From assembly GCF_964340395.1 (NCBI RefSeq), contig NC_135561.1, positions 80,001 through 144,000 of the forward strand: 64,000 bases of DNA. Direction: 5' to 3'. The position numbers and the translations under genes are program-made. Below the pieces are notes generated by a model. The model was given only the letters and a program-made list of their open reading frames with translations. It searched no databases and was not told the DNA's origin. Shown here in pieces: positions 37,401 to 47,328 of the stretch. Numbering within the stretch: position 1 is the first letter of the stretch; the number at the start of each line of letters is the position of its first letter. This stretch comes from Glandiceps talaboti (Eukaryota; Hemichordata; Enteropneusta; Spengelidae).

Positions 37401-39960
37401 ATTCCTTTACTCTACTACCATTTATCTATTCCCTTACTCTACTAACATTTATCTATTCCTTTACTCTACTAATAACATTTATCTATACCTTTACTCTACT
37501 AACATTTATCTATTCCTTTACTCTACTAACATTTATCTATTCCTTTACTCTACTAACATTTATCTATTCCTTTACTCTATTAACATTTATCTATTCCTTT
37601 ACTCTACTAACATTTATATATTCCTTTACTCTACTAACATTTATCTATTCCTTTACTCTACTAACATTTATCTATTCCTTTACTCTACTAATAACATTTA
37701 TCTATTCCTTTACTCTACTAACATTTATCTATTCCTTTACTAACATTTATCTATTCCTTTACTCTACTAACATTTATCTATTCCTTTACTCTACTAACAT
37801 TTATCTATTCCTTTATTCTGATTCTTGACATAGCCAGTATTTGCCAATAAGATCACTCCTTTAACTGTTGGAAAACTGCTTCATTAGTATATATGTCAGT
37901 AAATTAGTTTTTATTCGTCAGACTTTGGCAGGTTGAGTCACTGAGTGGGACATTAAAATCTCTTTGATAGAACAACAGACCACAAGATATTGTGGGCAGG
38001 TATATTATACAAATCCACTAGATTGCAGAATTAATTTGAAAGGTATATTGTATTATCCACTAGAGTTTTGGAATTAATTTGAAAGGTATATTGTATTATC
38101 CACTAGAGTTTTGGAATTAATTTGAAAGGTATATTGTATTATCCACTAGAGGTTTGGAATTAATTTGAAAGGTATATTGTATTATCCACTAGAGTTTTGG
38201 AATTAATTTGAAAGGTATCTTGTATTATCCACTAGAGGTTTGGAATTAATTTGAAAGGTATATTGTATTATCCACTAGAAGTTTGGAATTAATTTGAAAG
38301 TATATTGTATTATCCACTAGAGGTTCGGAATTAATTTGAAAGGTATATTGTATTATCCACTAGAGGTTTGGAATTAATTTGAAAGTATATTGTATTATCC
38401 ACTAGAGGTTCGGAATTAATTTGAAAGTATATTGTATTATCCACTAGAGGTTCGGAATTAATTTGAAAGTATATTGTATTATCCACTAGAGTTTGAAAAT
38501 TAATTTGAAAGGTATATTATATTATCCACTAGAGGTTTGGAATTAATTTGAAAGGTATATTGTATTATTCACTAGAGGTTTGGAATTAATTTGAAAGGTA
38601 TATTGTATTATCCACTAGAGGTTTGGAATTAATTTGAAAGGTATATTGTATTATCCACTAGAGGTTTGGAATTAATTTGAAAGTATATTGCATTATCCAC
38701 TACAAGTTTGGAATTAATTTGAAAGGTATATTGTATTATCCACTAGAGGTTTGGAATTAATTTGAAAGGTATATTTTATTATCCACTAGAGGTTTGGAAT
38801 TAATTTGAAAGGTACCACTACACTAGATCTGTTGTACTACACCACTACACTAGATCTGTTGTATTATACCACTACAGGACAGACTATTGGGCAGGTCCAG
38901 TCTGTTATACTATACCACTACACTAGCTCTGTTATACTATACCACTACACTAAATCTGTTGTATTATACCACTACACTAGCTCTGTTATACTACACCACT
39001 ACACTAGATCTGTTGTATTATACCACTACACTAGATCTGTTGTACTACTACTACACCACTACACTAGATCTGTTGTATTATACCACTACACTAGATCTGT
39101 TGTACTACACCACTACACTAGATCTGCTGTACTACACCACTACACTAGATCTGTTGTACTACACCACTACACTAGATCTGTTGTACTACACCACTACACT
39201 AGATCTGTTGTATTATGCCACTACACTAGATCTGCTGTACTACACCACTACACTAGATCTGCTGTACTACACCACTACACTAGATCTGTTGTACTACACC
39301 ACTACACTAGATCTGTTGTACTACACCACTACACTAGATCTGTTGTACTACACCACTACACTAGATCTGTTGTACTACACCACTACACTAGATCTGTTGT
39401 ACTACACCACTACACTAGATCTGTTGTATTATACCACTACACTAGATCTGTTGTACGATACCACTACACTAGATCTGTTGTATTATACCACTACACTAGA
39501 TCTGTTGTACGATACCACTACACTAGATCTGTTGTATTATACCTCTACACTAGATCTGTTGTACTACACCACTACACTAGATCTGTTGTACTACACCACT
39601 ACACTAGCTCTGTTGTATTATACCACTACAGGACAGACTATTGGACAGGTCAGGTCTTTTGTACCACAGAATGAGAACAGTTGGCAGTATGAATTCGAAA
39701 TACCTATTGAATATTGACTTGCCCAATAATGGGATATCATAACTTGACACAACACATACCATTTTATAGATGTATGAAATATCACCAGGTTTGGAGACTA
39801 AGACACAATTGTCCACAAGATAACCAGTATAGTAGTACCATCGATTACTACATGCTGATTTGCCTTCAATAGAAGCAATAGGTACAGGGAATGGACTGGA
39901 CTCGGCTTGATGGATTCTACGTTTACGTCTAGGTTCTGTTAATTTGGATGAAGCTGCCAT
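30132..39960 (-). CDS. TSEN2: tRNA-splicing endonuclease subunit Sen2
   Basis: Nine coding exons, in transcript order: 39960-39760, 36746-36659, 36126-36069, 34448-33545, 32767-32690, 32157-32104, 31615-31477, 31088-30931, 30293-30132. All introns are GT-AG and the phases join into 613 residues plus TAA. Family role: Sen2 is a catalytic subunit of the Sen2-Sen15-Sen34-Sen54 endonuclease that cuts pre-tRNA at the 5' splice site, in the nucleus of animals. Seen: N-terminal YFGKGILSRS, the EYLQLSLEEAFFL block, the C-terminal nuclease fold with YKQGPPFYHASYSV, and the catalytic triad Tyr510, His518, Lys560, aligned with the known vertebrate Tyr/His/Lys. The start ATG (AGCATGG context) follows an acceptor 'cttgcag' at 39966-39972, so a 5' UTR exon lies upstream. 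Human TSEN2 is about 465 residues. The excess is a 301-codon low-complexity central exon. Confidence 0.95.
30931..31088 (-). CDS. TSEN2: TSEN2 exon 8, catalytic
   Basis: Acceptor 'tgtttcag', donor AAG|GTAACA. Holds catalytic Tyr (codon 31083-31081), His (31059-31057, in FYHASYSV) and Lys (30933-30931, the last codon of the exon). Confidence 0.95.
31089..31476 (-). repeat. TSEN2 intron 7, almost wholly microsatellite
   Basis: Of this 388-nt intron, about 31115-31426 is (CA)n, (CATA)n and mixed CA/TGCA repeat on the plus strand, i.e. (TG)n/(TATG)n in the transcript. Only about 25-50 nt at each end are non-repetitive. The His/Thr and Cys/Val frames reported here are repeat by-products. Confidence 0.93.
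31477..31615 (-). CDS. TSEN2: TSEN2 exon 7
   Basis: Acceptor 'tctttccag', donor A|GTAAGT. Encodes SMWQTFCSLQTNF and YHNLRSKGWVPKTGIKFGSDF, the block just before the active site. Confidence 0.94.
32104..32157 (-). CDS. TSEN2: TSEN2 exon 6, 54 nt
   Basis: Acceptor 'tttattccag', donor CAG|GTAGAG. 18 codons with AFFLSFGLGCL, continuing LSLEE in exactly the family order. Confidence 0.93.
32161..32650. repeat. TSEN2 intron 5 tandem arrays
   Basis: 32161-32460: four to five copies of an approximately 60-bp unit ('aataatgacatcattc', 'cagtcacactggtcatttta', 'ctatgacaaacgtgatc'). 32480-32650: two copies of an approximately 105-bp unit ('ggtctattgtataatatcac'). The first array starts three bases from the 3' splice site of exon 6. 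Confidence 0.9.
32690..32767 (-). CDS. TSEN2: TSEN2 exon 5
   Basis: Acceptor 'tttttaacag', donor GAG|GTAATG. 26 codons: a Lys-rich start, then DPYPIHEYLQLSLEE, the conserved entry to the nuclease half. Confidence 0.94.
33040..33260 (-). repeat. Composite repeat fragment (D and C modules), reverse
   Basis: Reads on the minus strand as a C module ending in the D tail: plus-strand 'gcaccaatggagttgtagca' and 'tctatccaaccctgttgttat' are reverse complements of the modules at 26160-26315. Lies in TSEN2 intron 4. Confidence 0.8.
33545..34448 (-). CDS. TSEN2: TSEN2 exon 4, expanded low-complexity central region
   Basis: Acceptor 'gttttcag', donor AAG|GTAAAT. It opens with YMRHLQWYNQYKEQ, which aligns with the family, then 250-odd residues of Asp/Ser/Thr/Asn-rich sequence. 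The middle (34220-33890) holds about ten degenerate repeats of the type (S/T)xxDDV(I/T)T, encoded by 'gatgatgtcat'-like units. Probably disordered, with many acidic Ser/Thr sites. A 136-codon plus-strand frame here is its antisense shadow. Confidence 0.9.
34640..35627. repeat. 46-bp minisatellite in TSEN2 intron 3, about 20 copies
   Basis: Unit contains 'ttctgggagcaggctgctgg', 'ggatggagtgacacaatgta' and 'ttta(c/t)a'. Copies alternate largely between 'tttacatt' and 'tttatatt', giving a 92-bp higher-order unit. Copies at the 34640-34830 edge are clearly diverged ('gacacgacatag', 'gctggctgctgat'). Confidence 0.95.
36069..36126 (-). CDS. TSEN2: TSEN2 exon 3, 58 nt
   Basis: Acceptor 'tttttttcag', donor AG|GTAGAT. 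A small Gln/Arg-rich exon (PPKERRFQQQRFQQIRKQ). Supported by phase continuity with both neighbours and by its position in the family alignment. Confidence 0.85.
36210..36640. repeat. Degenerate tandem repeat in TSEN2 intron 2
   Basis: About ten imperfect copies built on 'tgtctatgtcatcagtt' and 'atgtggtactacatcactgt', period about 40-50 bp. Fills most of the 532-nt intron. Confidence 0.88.
36659..36746 (-). CDS. TSEN2: TSEN2 exon 2
   Basis: Acceptor 'cgcctag', donor T|GTAAGT. Encodes GYFGKGILSRSKPEHKRF, the diagnostic Sen2 N-terminal block. Confidence 0.95.
36868..37815. repeat. 27-bp minisatellite in TSEN2 intron 1, about 35 copies
   Basis: Unit 'ctattcctttactctactaa' plus 'catttat', with 30-bp variants (extra 'taa') and shorter 'tctaacattt' variants. 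Pyrimidine-rich on the plus strand. Confidence 0.95.
38030..38812. repeat. 43-bp minisatellite in TSEN2 intron 1, about 18 copies
   Basis: Unit contains 'ggtatattgtattatccact' and 'agaggtttggaattaatttg'. Copies differ by single-base changes only. Confidence 0.95.
38805..39651. repeat. 27-bp minisatellite in TSEN2 intron 1, about 30 copies
   Basis: Unit 'ccactacactagatctgttg' plus 'tactaca'. Being a multiple of three, it keeps two plus-strand frames open for 276-289 codons (nine-residue repeats of LDLLYYTTT or YTRSVVLHH type). Those are not genes. A 28-bp phrase beginning 'ccactacaggacagactatt' brackets the array core at 38871 and 39621. Confidence 0.95.
39760..39960 (-). CDS. TSEN2: TSEN2 exon 1 (coding)
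   Basis: 67 codons from MAASSKLTEPRRKRRIHQ to IYKM, donor ATG|GTATGT. The frame is open upstream, but an AG acceptor five bases before the ATG makes MAAS the likely start. PRRKRR is a candidate nuclear localisation signal. Confidence 0.9.
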
Positions 39961-40999
39961 GCTACCTGCAAGGAAAGTTTTCAAAAAACTGTCATTTCTA
40001 ACATCATGTCACATTAATAGTCTGTCTCAGTGAATGTCACTGTATCTACTGTGTATCACTCACAAGATGACATCTACATGAGTGGGGGTCACCATACAAG
40101 CTTGACGTGAATTATATACACATGTAAAAAGTTTGAAAGCTTTCAAAATTACCAAAACTAAGTTATCCAATACATCAACACAACATTGTTCACCTAGATG
40201 TAAACAATTACATCATGTTTACAATCCATTCATCATGTTCATTATGTTCATAATGTCACGTGTGGAACCACGAGTGTTGTCCATGATGGATCCATGGAGT
40301 AATACTCTAGTCTAATAAGGCTACACCTACTCTGCTATATGCTGTTGTGTGATTCATTTATCACAATGGGATGACCCTTACGCCTCATTTAACAATACTT
40401 ACAATTTACAGCGGAAAACTTAGGATGAAAATGACTCAAAACGTCAAATTGTACTTATATATAGCGTGGTACGTATAACGGCCATAACGAGTCCGCAGAC
40501 CAACTGAACAGGAGGCGATGTACATAATAACGTTACAGCATAGGTTCATGCATTAGAAAATGATATCGTCTGCTCATAATGGCTTGGGTTACTTACTTCT
40601 AACGCTGTCTGTCTGTCTGTCTGTCTGTACTGACTGCCTTTCCTGAAATTAGCGCCTTCAGAAATTCGTTTTAACAAATGCTATTCTCATGCTGCTCTGC
40701 AATATTTTGATTTACGCCCTCAACGATTAAAAGGACGTTCTTTTTTCCCCATATTTTTTTCCGGTCGCGGGGGTTTCTCTAATAGTACCTGTATGATTAA
40801 CACACCCATATGGACATCTCTGCGAGGTACGTCGAGAAGACAGCACGATGGAGGGAATGTACACTCTCACATCACACATGGACTTAACCATAAAATTAGT
40901 TATTCATCCCCGATGAATGTTGATACCACAGGCACTTGTTTCCCGATAATACATATGTATCAGGTTCTGATTGAACTTCATACACAAACTTTAATACAC
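39961..40999. promoter_or_regulatory. TSEN2: TSEN2 5' flank, presumed 5' UTR exon and promoter
   Basis: The acceptor before the TSEN2 start implies an upstream non-coding exon. A minus-strand donor-like GTAAGT lies at 40596-40591, next to a (GTCT)n tract at 40606-40627 (plus strand), so the first exon could end near 40597. This placement is inference. No TATA box was identified with confidence. Confidence 0.35.
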
Positions 41000-41210
41000 C
41001 TAGCTCTGGATTTATACGCTACGCTACGGGGTTTCGACACGTCTTCTCCCACTCCGCTATGGTTCTTCACTATTTCAAACAGCGAGACTGCGCACAGATT
41101 TCATGCGCACGGCGGATTTTGAAAATAAAAACCACCCATACCTTTGCTGATGACAATAAAAAGTGGGAGAAGACGTGTCGAAACCCCGTAGAGTATAAAT
41201 CCAGAGCTAG
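41000..41210. mobile_element. Foldback element, about 50-bp terminal inverted repeats
   Basis: 'ctagctctggatttata' at 41000 and 'tataaatccagagctag' ending at 41210 begin arms of about 50 bp, nearly identical apart from a 5-bp duplication ('gctac') in the left arm. The interior of about 105 bp is unrelated. No transposase. Lies between the divergent TSEN2 and SF1 genes. Open frames of 109 and 67 codons covering it are not credible genes. Confidence 0.75.
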
Positions 41211-41815
41211 CTATATGCATTGCTTGATGTTACCAGTAGAGATGTTCCTAGTCAGATCATAAGCTTTTATTCTATTCTCATTATATCTCTAGACGTAAAC
41301 CTACACCCATGTTTAAACTTAGCCCGTGTTATTCTCATAACTTCAAAAAGAGGACCTTGGCACAGACTACCATTATCCCTCCATAAAATAAATGCATCAC
41401 GAGCAATAGCATGAAACTCTTTAACATACACTTTTCAGAGTTTTTGTGACCCATTTACAGAAATACTGTCAGAGGCAGCAGACGACAAAACATAAAGTTT
41501 ATCAATAGTCATCAAGTGTGAGGGATGCTGACATGTGGTGTCACGACAGGTAAAAGCCCCTATTCAAACTGATATCTTTGAAATTTTGTTCGGTACAATT
41601 ATAATGATTTTGTAATGATGACAATGTTATTGACTCCTATTTTTTGTGCTTGTGATTTGAACCTGCCAGGTTACATCTTCACCCATTACACAGTCAAATA
41701 CCCTCCTCCGGGACATGAAGAAAAAATTCTGATCAAGGGGGAGGCTCTTGTTAATATACCTCCGTCCTTTCTCTGATACGGCAAAATGTAAATTGTGTCA
41801 TTCAGAATCTATACA
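41211..41815. other. Intergenic, no gene recognised
   Basis: Unique sequence between TSEN2 and SF1. No exon-like conservation noticed. Confidence 0.45.
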
Positions 41816-41911
41816 TCATCATCATCATCATCATCATCATTAAATCATCAACACCACCACCACCACCACCACCACCACCACCACCACCATCATCATCATC
41901 ACCATCACCAC

Positions 41912-41956
<45 letters not shown>

Positions 41957-41957
41957 G
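41816..41957. repeat. (ATC)n/(ACC)n trinucleotide tract
   Basis: About 140 nt of CAT/CAC triplets, giving a poly-His frame on the plus strand. No start context or conservation supports translation. Confidence 0.95.
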
Positions 41958-42354
41958 TGATTGTAAAATGTACATCGAATGTGATGTTTTCAGTCTTCAA
42001 TTTTTCTTTTACTAATTTCATTTTCCATTGCAGTTTGTCATTTTAAGTCGTTAAATTATCTTTTTACATGTAAAAATTATTCATACTGATTAATACATTA
42101 ATTAGCTTTAGTACTTATTAGTTAGGGTCTGAAATTGTATTTCGACCCTCCAAGATAGGGGAAATTATTATATAAATAGAATAACAATAATCGGAAAAAG
42201 AAGAAAATCTTAGTGATATTCAAGAAAATTTGGTTCATTTTCATAGCTCTAATTTCGGATTTTAGATTATGTACTAGTATGCCACTTTGCTATATTTTGT
42301 TATCGATAAGATTCAACAGACTAATAATAACCACCTTAGAGGTGCTCTTTATAG

Positions 42355-42385
42355 TGACGTCAACATTTGCCGTGACGCCATCTTG
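42355..42385 (+). promoter_or_regulatory. SF1: SF1 promoter elements: CRE and YY1-like site
   Basis: A perfect CRE palindrome TGACGTCA is at 42355-42362. A half-like TGACGCCA is at 42373-42380, and the overlapping GCCATCTTG (42377-42385) matches the YY1 core of housekeeping promoters. They lie about 100-130 nt upstream of the SF1 ATG, where a TATA-less promoter is expected. Function is inferred from position and motif. Confidence 0.55.
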
Positions 42386-42487
42386 TAACCTTCCCTTTTG
42401 CGTACGAATTTGCAGTCAATTTTCCACGTATTTGACAATTTTTTGAAGTAGGAGAAAACCACCAAGGGTGGGAAAAAATCTGTCAAG

Positions 42488-42677
42488 ATGAATATGGCAG
42501 CAACAGGAGCCAACAGCATCCCACTGGGAAAGCCAAATCCAGGGTTTGGGCATCCAGTGGGAGGCAGAACGTCGAACGAATCTATGTTGAATGCCGCCAG
42601 AGAGGCTGCAGCAAGAATAGCTGAAAAACGAAGAGTAGGTGTTGCGGCTCAAAATCATGAAATTGGCGATGGAATGT
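42488..42677 (+). CDS. SF1: SF1 exon 1 with Ala-rich N-terminal insertion
   Basis: Donor T|GTAAGT. After [10 protein letters not shown] comes an approximately 45-residue stretch with [14 protein letters not shown], predicted helical. The human protein passes almost directly from ATGAN to the KKRKRSRW motif, so this is lineage-specific or lost in vertebrates. Confidence 0.9.
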
Positions 42678-45600
42678 GTAAGTTGTATCATTGTGTAAAA
42701 CCGAAATAACGTGTGTTAATCTCGTGTGAGATACGAAATTGGAACATATCTAACATGTTTCTGAAATGGGGAAGGAACATTTGTATCGCAGGGGTATTAT
42801 AACTATTATTTGAATACGGGAAGCAAACATGCACGTCCAGCCTACGTTTTCAAGTGTTGCTGATATTTAAATACAACTGCCACGCTTGCAAATTTGATGA
42901 TAAATATGGCGTAAAAGTAAATATTTTCAGATTTATTGTGATGTAGAGTTTTAGCCTACAATTTAAGAGAAAGTCATAATTTCATCCTGGTGTAAATCGA
43001 AAACTAGAACGATTCAGTATTGAAAAGAATACCACAAGCATTGTTTGTATCTATTGTCTGGTATTTCAGCAAAGAAGAAAAGGCGAAGTCGGTGGGAACA
43101 GCCAACTGAAACGAAACCACCCGTTCCAACAGTTCTGCCACCAAATTTGACCCCTGATCAAGAAAAACAATTTCTGTGTAAGTATTTATATAGTAACTGT
43201 AAATTTAATTTACAGTATATTTGTTTGTCGTTTTTGATGTGAAAAAAAATGTGTAATACTTTTATTCTTGTTTATTTGTATGGATTATTTATTGGAGGTA
43301 AGGAAATGTATAACATGATAAAAAGTCCTTCCTTTACATAATGCTCAGAAACTAATTTTCAGGTGTCTAGTACCACCATGGTGTGGCACTAGCTCTTCCT
43401 CACAGGAATGGCTAGTACGAGCACCTGTGATATTTCTTGGTGCTGAACATTTCCCAACAAATAAATTGAACAGAGCTCCTCAAATGCTTCCATTCTACCT
43501 TAAAACACCAAACGCAAACCAATTATTCATTTCTTGTGCAGCACACAACCACTCAAAAAGTCTTCGTAGGGGCAGCCATTCGACCAGGCATGTAGCAGTG
43601 TTATGCGTAACATACAATAACGCTGACACTTGTGACACAGCTGTTACAAAATTTTTTTTAATTGTTTGTTTGCTGCACGAGAAATTAAATGATAGGTTTC
43701 CATTTGGTGTTTAAATGTAAACCGGAAGCATTTGAAGAGTTCTGTGTGATTTATTTGTTGGGAAATCATGACAGGTGGCACTAGCCGTTTCAGTGAGGAA
43801 TGGCTAGTACCACCGCAGTGGCAGTGGTCTCTCCAGTGAGGGCCGGCTACTGACACTGGAGTGGTACTAGATTCGGCCAATAATTTTATCTCCCCACACA
43901 GTTCCAATTTGAGGAATGAAAAATGAAGCACTTTTAATGAGATTTGTAGGATTCCTTGTAGGTTATGGATTCGCTTGTTTGATATCTTGAGAACAAAATG
44001 GGCGTATCAACATTTTATGGTGTGCACAACTCTACCTTTTTCTTGTCAGGACAGTAACTTTGATCTCATCCAAACAATAAACAATTTGCTTAACTAGTTA
44101 TTGTTTCCTGTGTATGGTAAAGATGTGTAGAACTATGGACTGGCATGTACAATACAGACATTTGTATTTGAGCTGAGAAGTACATGTAAGGGTTAGAGAT
44201 ATCATGATGTAGACACTCAAGGAGAAATCTAATTTTGTGTTACCTGCAATGATGAGGGGTCAAACTTCTACAATTTTCACAAAAAGGTATATTCTGACCA
44301 AGATTTGTTAGGGATAAATTCAAAATATTGATGGAAATTGAAAAGCAGCTGTCTTGATCAGATGGTCTTAGATCCATTATGATCTTGAGTTTAAACCGAA
44401 CATTATAAATACCAAGTGGAACAGATATACAACATGTATTTGATGCACTAGCATGATTGACACATGCCAAGTGCAGATATGATATGCACTTCTGTTCAAA
44501 AGAATACCAAATGCGATATCCTGTGCTGTTAGATACTATACACCTGAATGCCTATACTGTGTAAAATACTGTTTAATGCCATATGTTGTATGCCTGTACT
44601 GTAGTTTGCTTTGTGTTACTATACACATATTCATAGCCAACTAGTTTTCCCTCCATAAGTAACAATATTTGAATACTATACATGAGTTCTTGTGGTCCCG
44701 TGGACTGTTTGTGACCTTGACCTTGTCAGACAGTGCACTTTGAACTATGAACACTGAATGACAAGGAATTTCAAAGTTAATAGCCATCTGTGTGATCATG
44801 TTTTTTTTTTTCTGGATTATTTTAATTTAGGAACCTTTTAAAGTAAAAATATATGATTGTGTTACTTGTATGTGTGTCCTTGAATCTCTGCAGTATTCCA
44901 AGATTGACACACCAATGTGGTATTTTCACAATTTATCCAGTCACAAAAGTCATCAAATTTTAGCTTATGAGATTGTACAATCCCAGTATTGTGTACAACA
45001 TGTACATGTTTAGTTCATCAGATTGTATCATTTAGATTTCTATTCCCGGTTATTTTTGTATAAGATTTTGTGTTCAAAATTTGTCAAATTTATTTCTGGT
45101 TTCGAAAATAATAATTTGATATTTTTAAAGTTTGTTGAAAGTCAATACAATGTACACCCCAGTGATTGTAGTATTAGTGAAGGTGGGTCAAACAGGTGTG
45201 AATGATAATATTGTAACTGTATTTTGAATGTTGACTGTATTGCAATTATCATATTTTAAAGTGTTGTTTCCTCATCTTAACCCCTTATATTTCAGTGCAC
45301 TTACAAATAGAGGAACTGAGTCGACGGCTACGTACAGGTGACCTTGGTATTCCACCAAACCCAGAAGATAGGTTTGTCTAACCAAACTGTATTGCCTTTT
45401 TTCCTTGTTTATATTTTGCTAACTTGTGATCATTCCTAGTAATCTAGGTGGTACTTGTGTGATCATTTCTAGTAATCTAGGTGGTACACATACCTAGAAA
45501 CTGATGGCAACGCACATAGTACCTCCCAGCCAGCTGTAATACTATTCTTAACATTTCTATTTTATCAGGAGTGCCAGACAATTGTTCTGTCACACTTCAA

Positions 45601-46267
45601 ATTTAAAGTAAAGGGGAAAGCCTTGATTGGTTAATATGCCCATCCCTATATCATAATGATTGATTTGAAAAAGCCACTAGCACTCTATCAAAATTCAAGT
45701 AGTGGCTCCTATGTGCAATTATTGTGATAGTTCATTGAAATTGTTATGAGGTGTGAGTGTTTTGTATGGCTTTCTGTCTGTGTGTATTGAGTGTCCTGCC
45801 TCTACCAAATGTTTTCAGTCATAAATATGTCAGTACAAAATACTTACATTTGATTATTCCAGAAGTAATACACATGTTTGCACTTAAACATAAAAAACAA
45901 AACATTTTACTGTTTGTTTTTACTAACGCAACACATGATTGTACACACAAAGTATGTTTCTTTTCTTTTCACCATTTTACTCAATTGAAACACAGGTTGT
46001 ATTGTGTATTAACCATTGTACAGCACCCCCACCCCCAAAAAAAAGAAAAAGAAAAAAGTGAAAACTGCAATATCAACTACTAATGTTGAAATGAATGCAC
46101 TAATTATTTCTGTTATTGTTGTCTAGTTGCACAGTAATTCTAAATTTATGTACAAATGGGGAAATGAAAGTACATTTGTCAATATGCTTGTAATGTGTCT
46201 GAGTGTGTATATGTGTGATTCTGCAAGATGTATGAGTGTATTTTATATTTGTATGTATGTATGTATG

Positions 46268-46312
<45 letters not shown>

Positions 46313-47263
46313 ATGAAAATCTTAGTAACTACTTATTACATCCTTATTCTTTTGAATTAAGTCTATAGGTATAATGCTCTGCTGCTAAAATTTGCATTGA
46401 GCACTGTTCTCTCCAGCGAGACACTTACATTCATTCATATCAATATATATCCATGTATATACAAAAATACACATGCACACAATATTGTTTGTGATTGTAC
46501 ACTCTGTGTGTGTGTGTGTGTGTGCATGAAAAAAAAAACATTAAAATTTGCACATGGGAGCCACACATGCGCATTTCATTGAGCATTGTTTTGGCAAAAG
46601 TAATATGGACATAAAACGGCACTAAATTATTTTCACCACAGCCATAACATTGTTTTTTCCAGATATAACCTGTTTTGGTTTTCAGATGCCGCATTCACAG
46701 AAGTGTAATAACGAATTTTGTTTTTACCACCTTAACACTTCTATTTTGACAGCTCAAATTAAAATGACCTATTCCTTCACAATTTGTTGAACAGAAAATT
46801 ACACAAAAATTAACCTTCCTACCAAAGATCTCTCCTTCATAATTCTGTGAAAAGAATCTTTTCAATGAGAAGTAATTACTTGAATCGGTCATCCCATGAC
46901 ACGCGTTGATGTTTGTAATCAGAAATCCCTTTATTATAAATTTAGATGTAGATTTCATAACAAATTCAGATTGATTCTCTCTTGTAGCTCTTAAGTTAAT
47001 CTTGGCTGGTTTGTGCATGTATCACTGAAGCAAACTTAATCAGGAATTTTCTTCTATTAGTTCTAATTAGGGGTACATAAAGAGAGTAATTATAAAAAGG
47101 AAACAGGTTCTGGCCATGTTTTCTCTCAAACAACACAGCCACAAAGTTTCTCCCTATCCCGGCTTACTTGGATTACAAATGGCAAATTCTGGCAAAACCT
47201 ACTCATTTGATTGATGAGAAGTAACTTTTTAGCACAACTGAACTAATGAAGTTCATTAGTGGT

Positions 47264-47328
<65 letters not shown>

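Noticed and set aside
36868-37815. CRISPR-like array
   Set aside because: Units are contiguous with no unique spacers, in a eukaryotic intron. An ordinary minisatellite.
38805-39717. Two overlapping plus-strand frames of 289 and 276 codons
   Set aside because: They come from a 27-bp tandem repeat whose length is a multiple of three. No splice links or family match, and they lie inside TSEN2 intron 1.
40793-41122. 109-codon plus-strand frame between TSEN2 and SF1
   Set aside because: Its 3' half is the left arm and core of a foldback element, and the protein is unrecognised.
41795-42046. Poly-His protein of 83 codons
   Set aside because: Trinucleotide CAT/CAC repeat; no conservation or start context.
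42416-42691. 91-codon minus-strand frame
   Set aside because: Antisense of SF1 exon 1 and its promoter.
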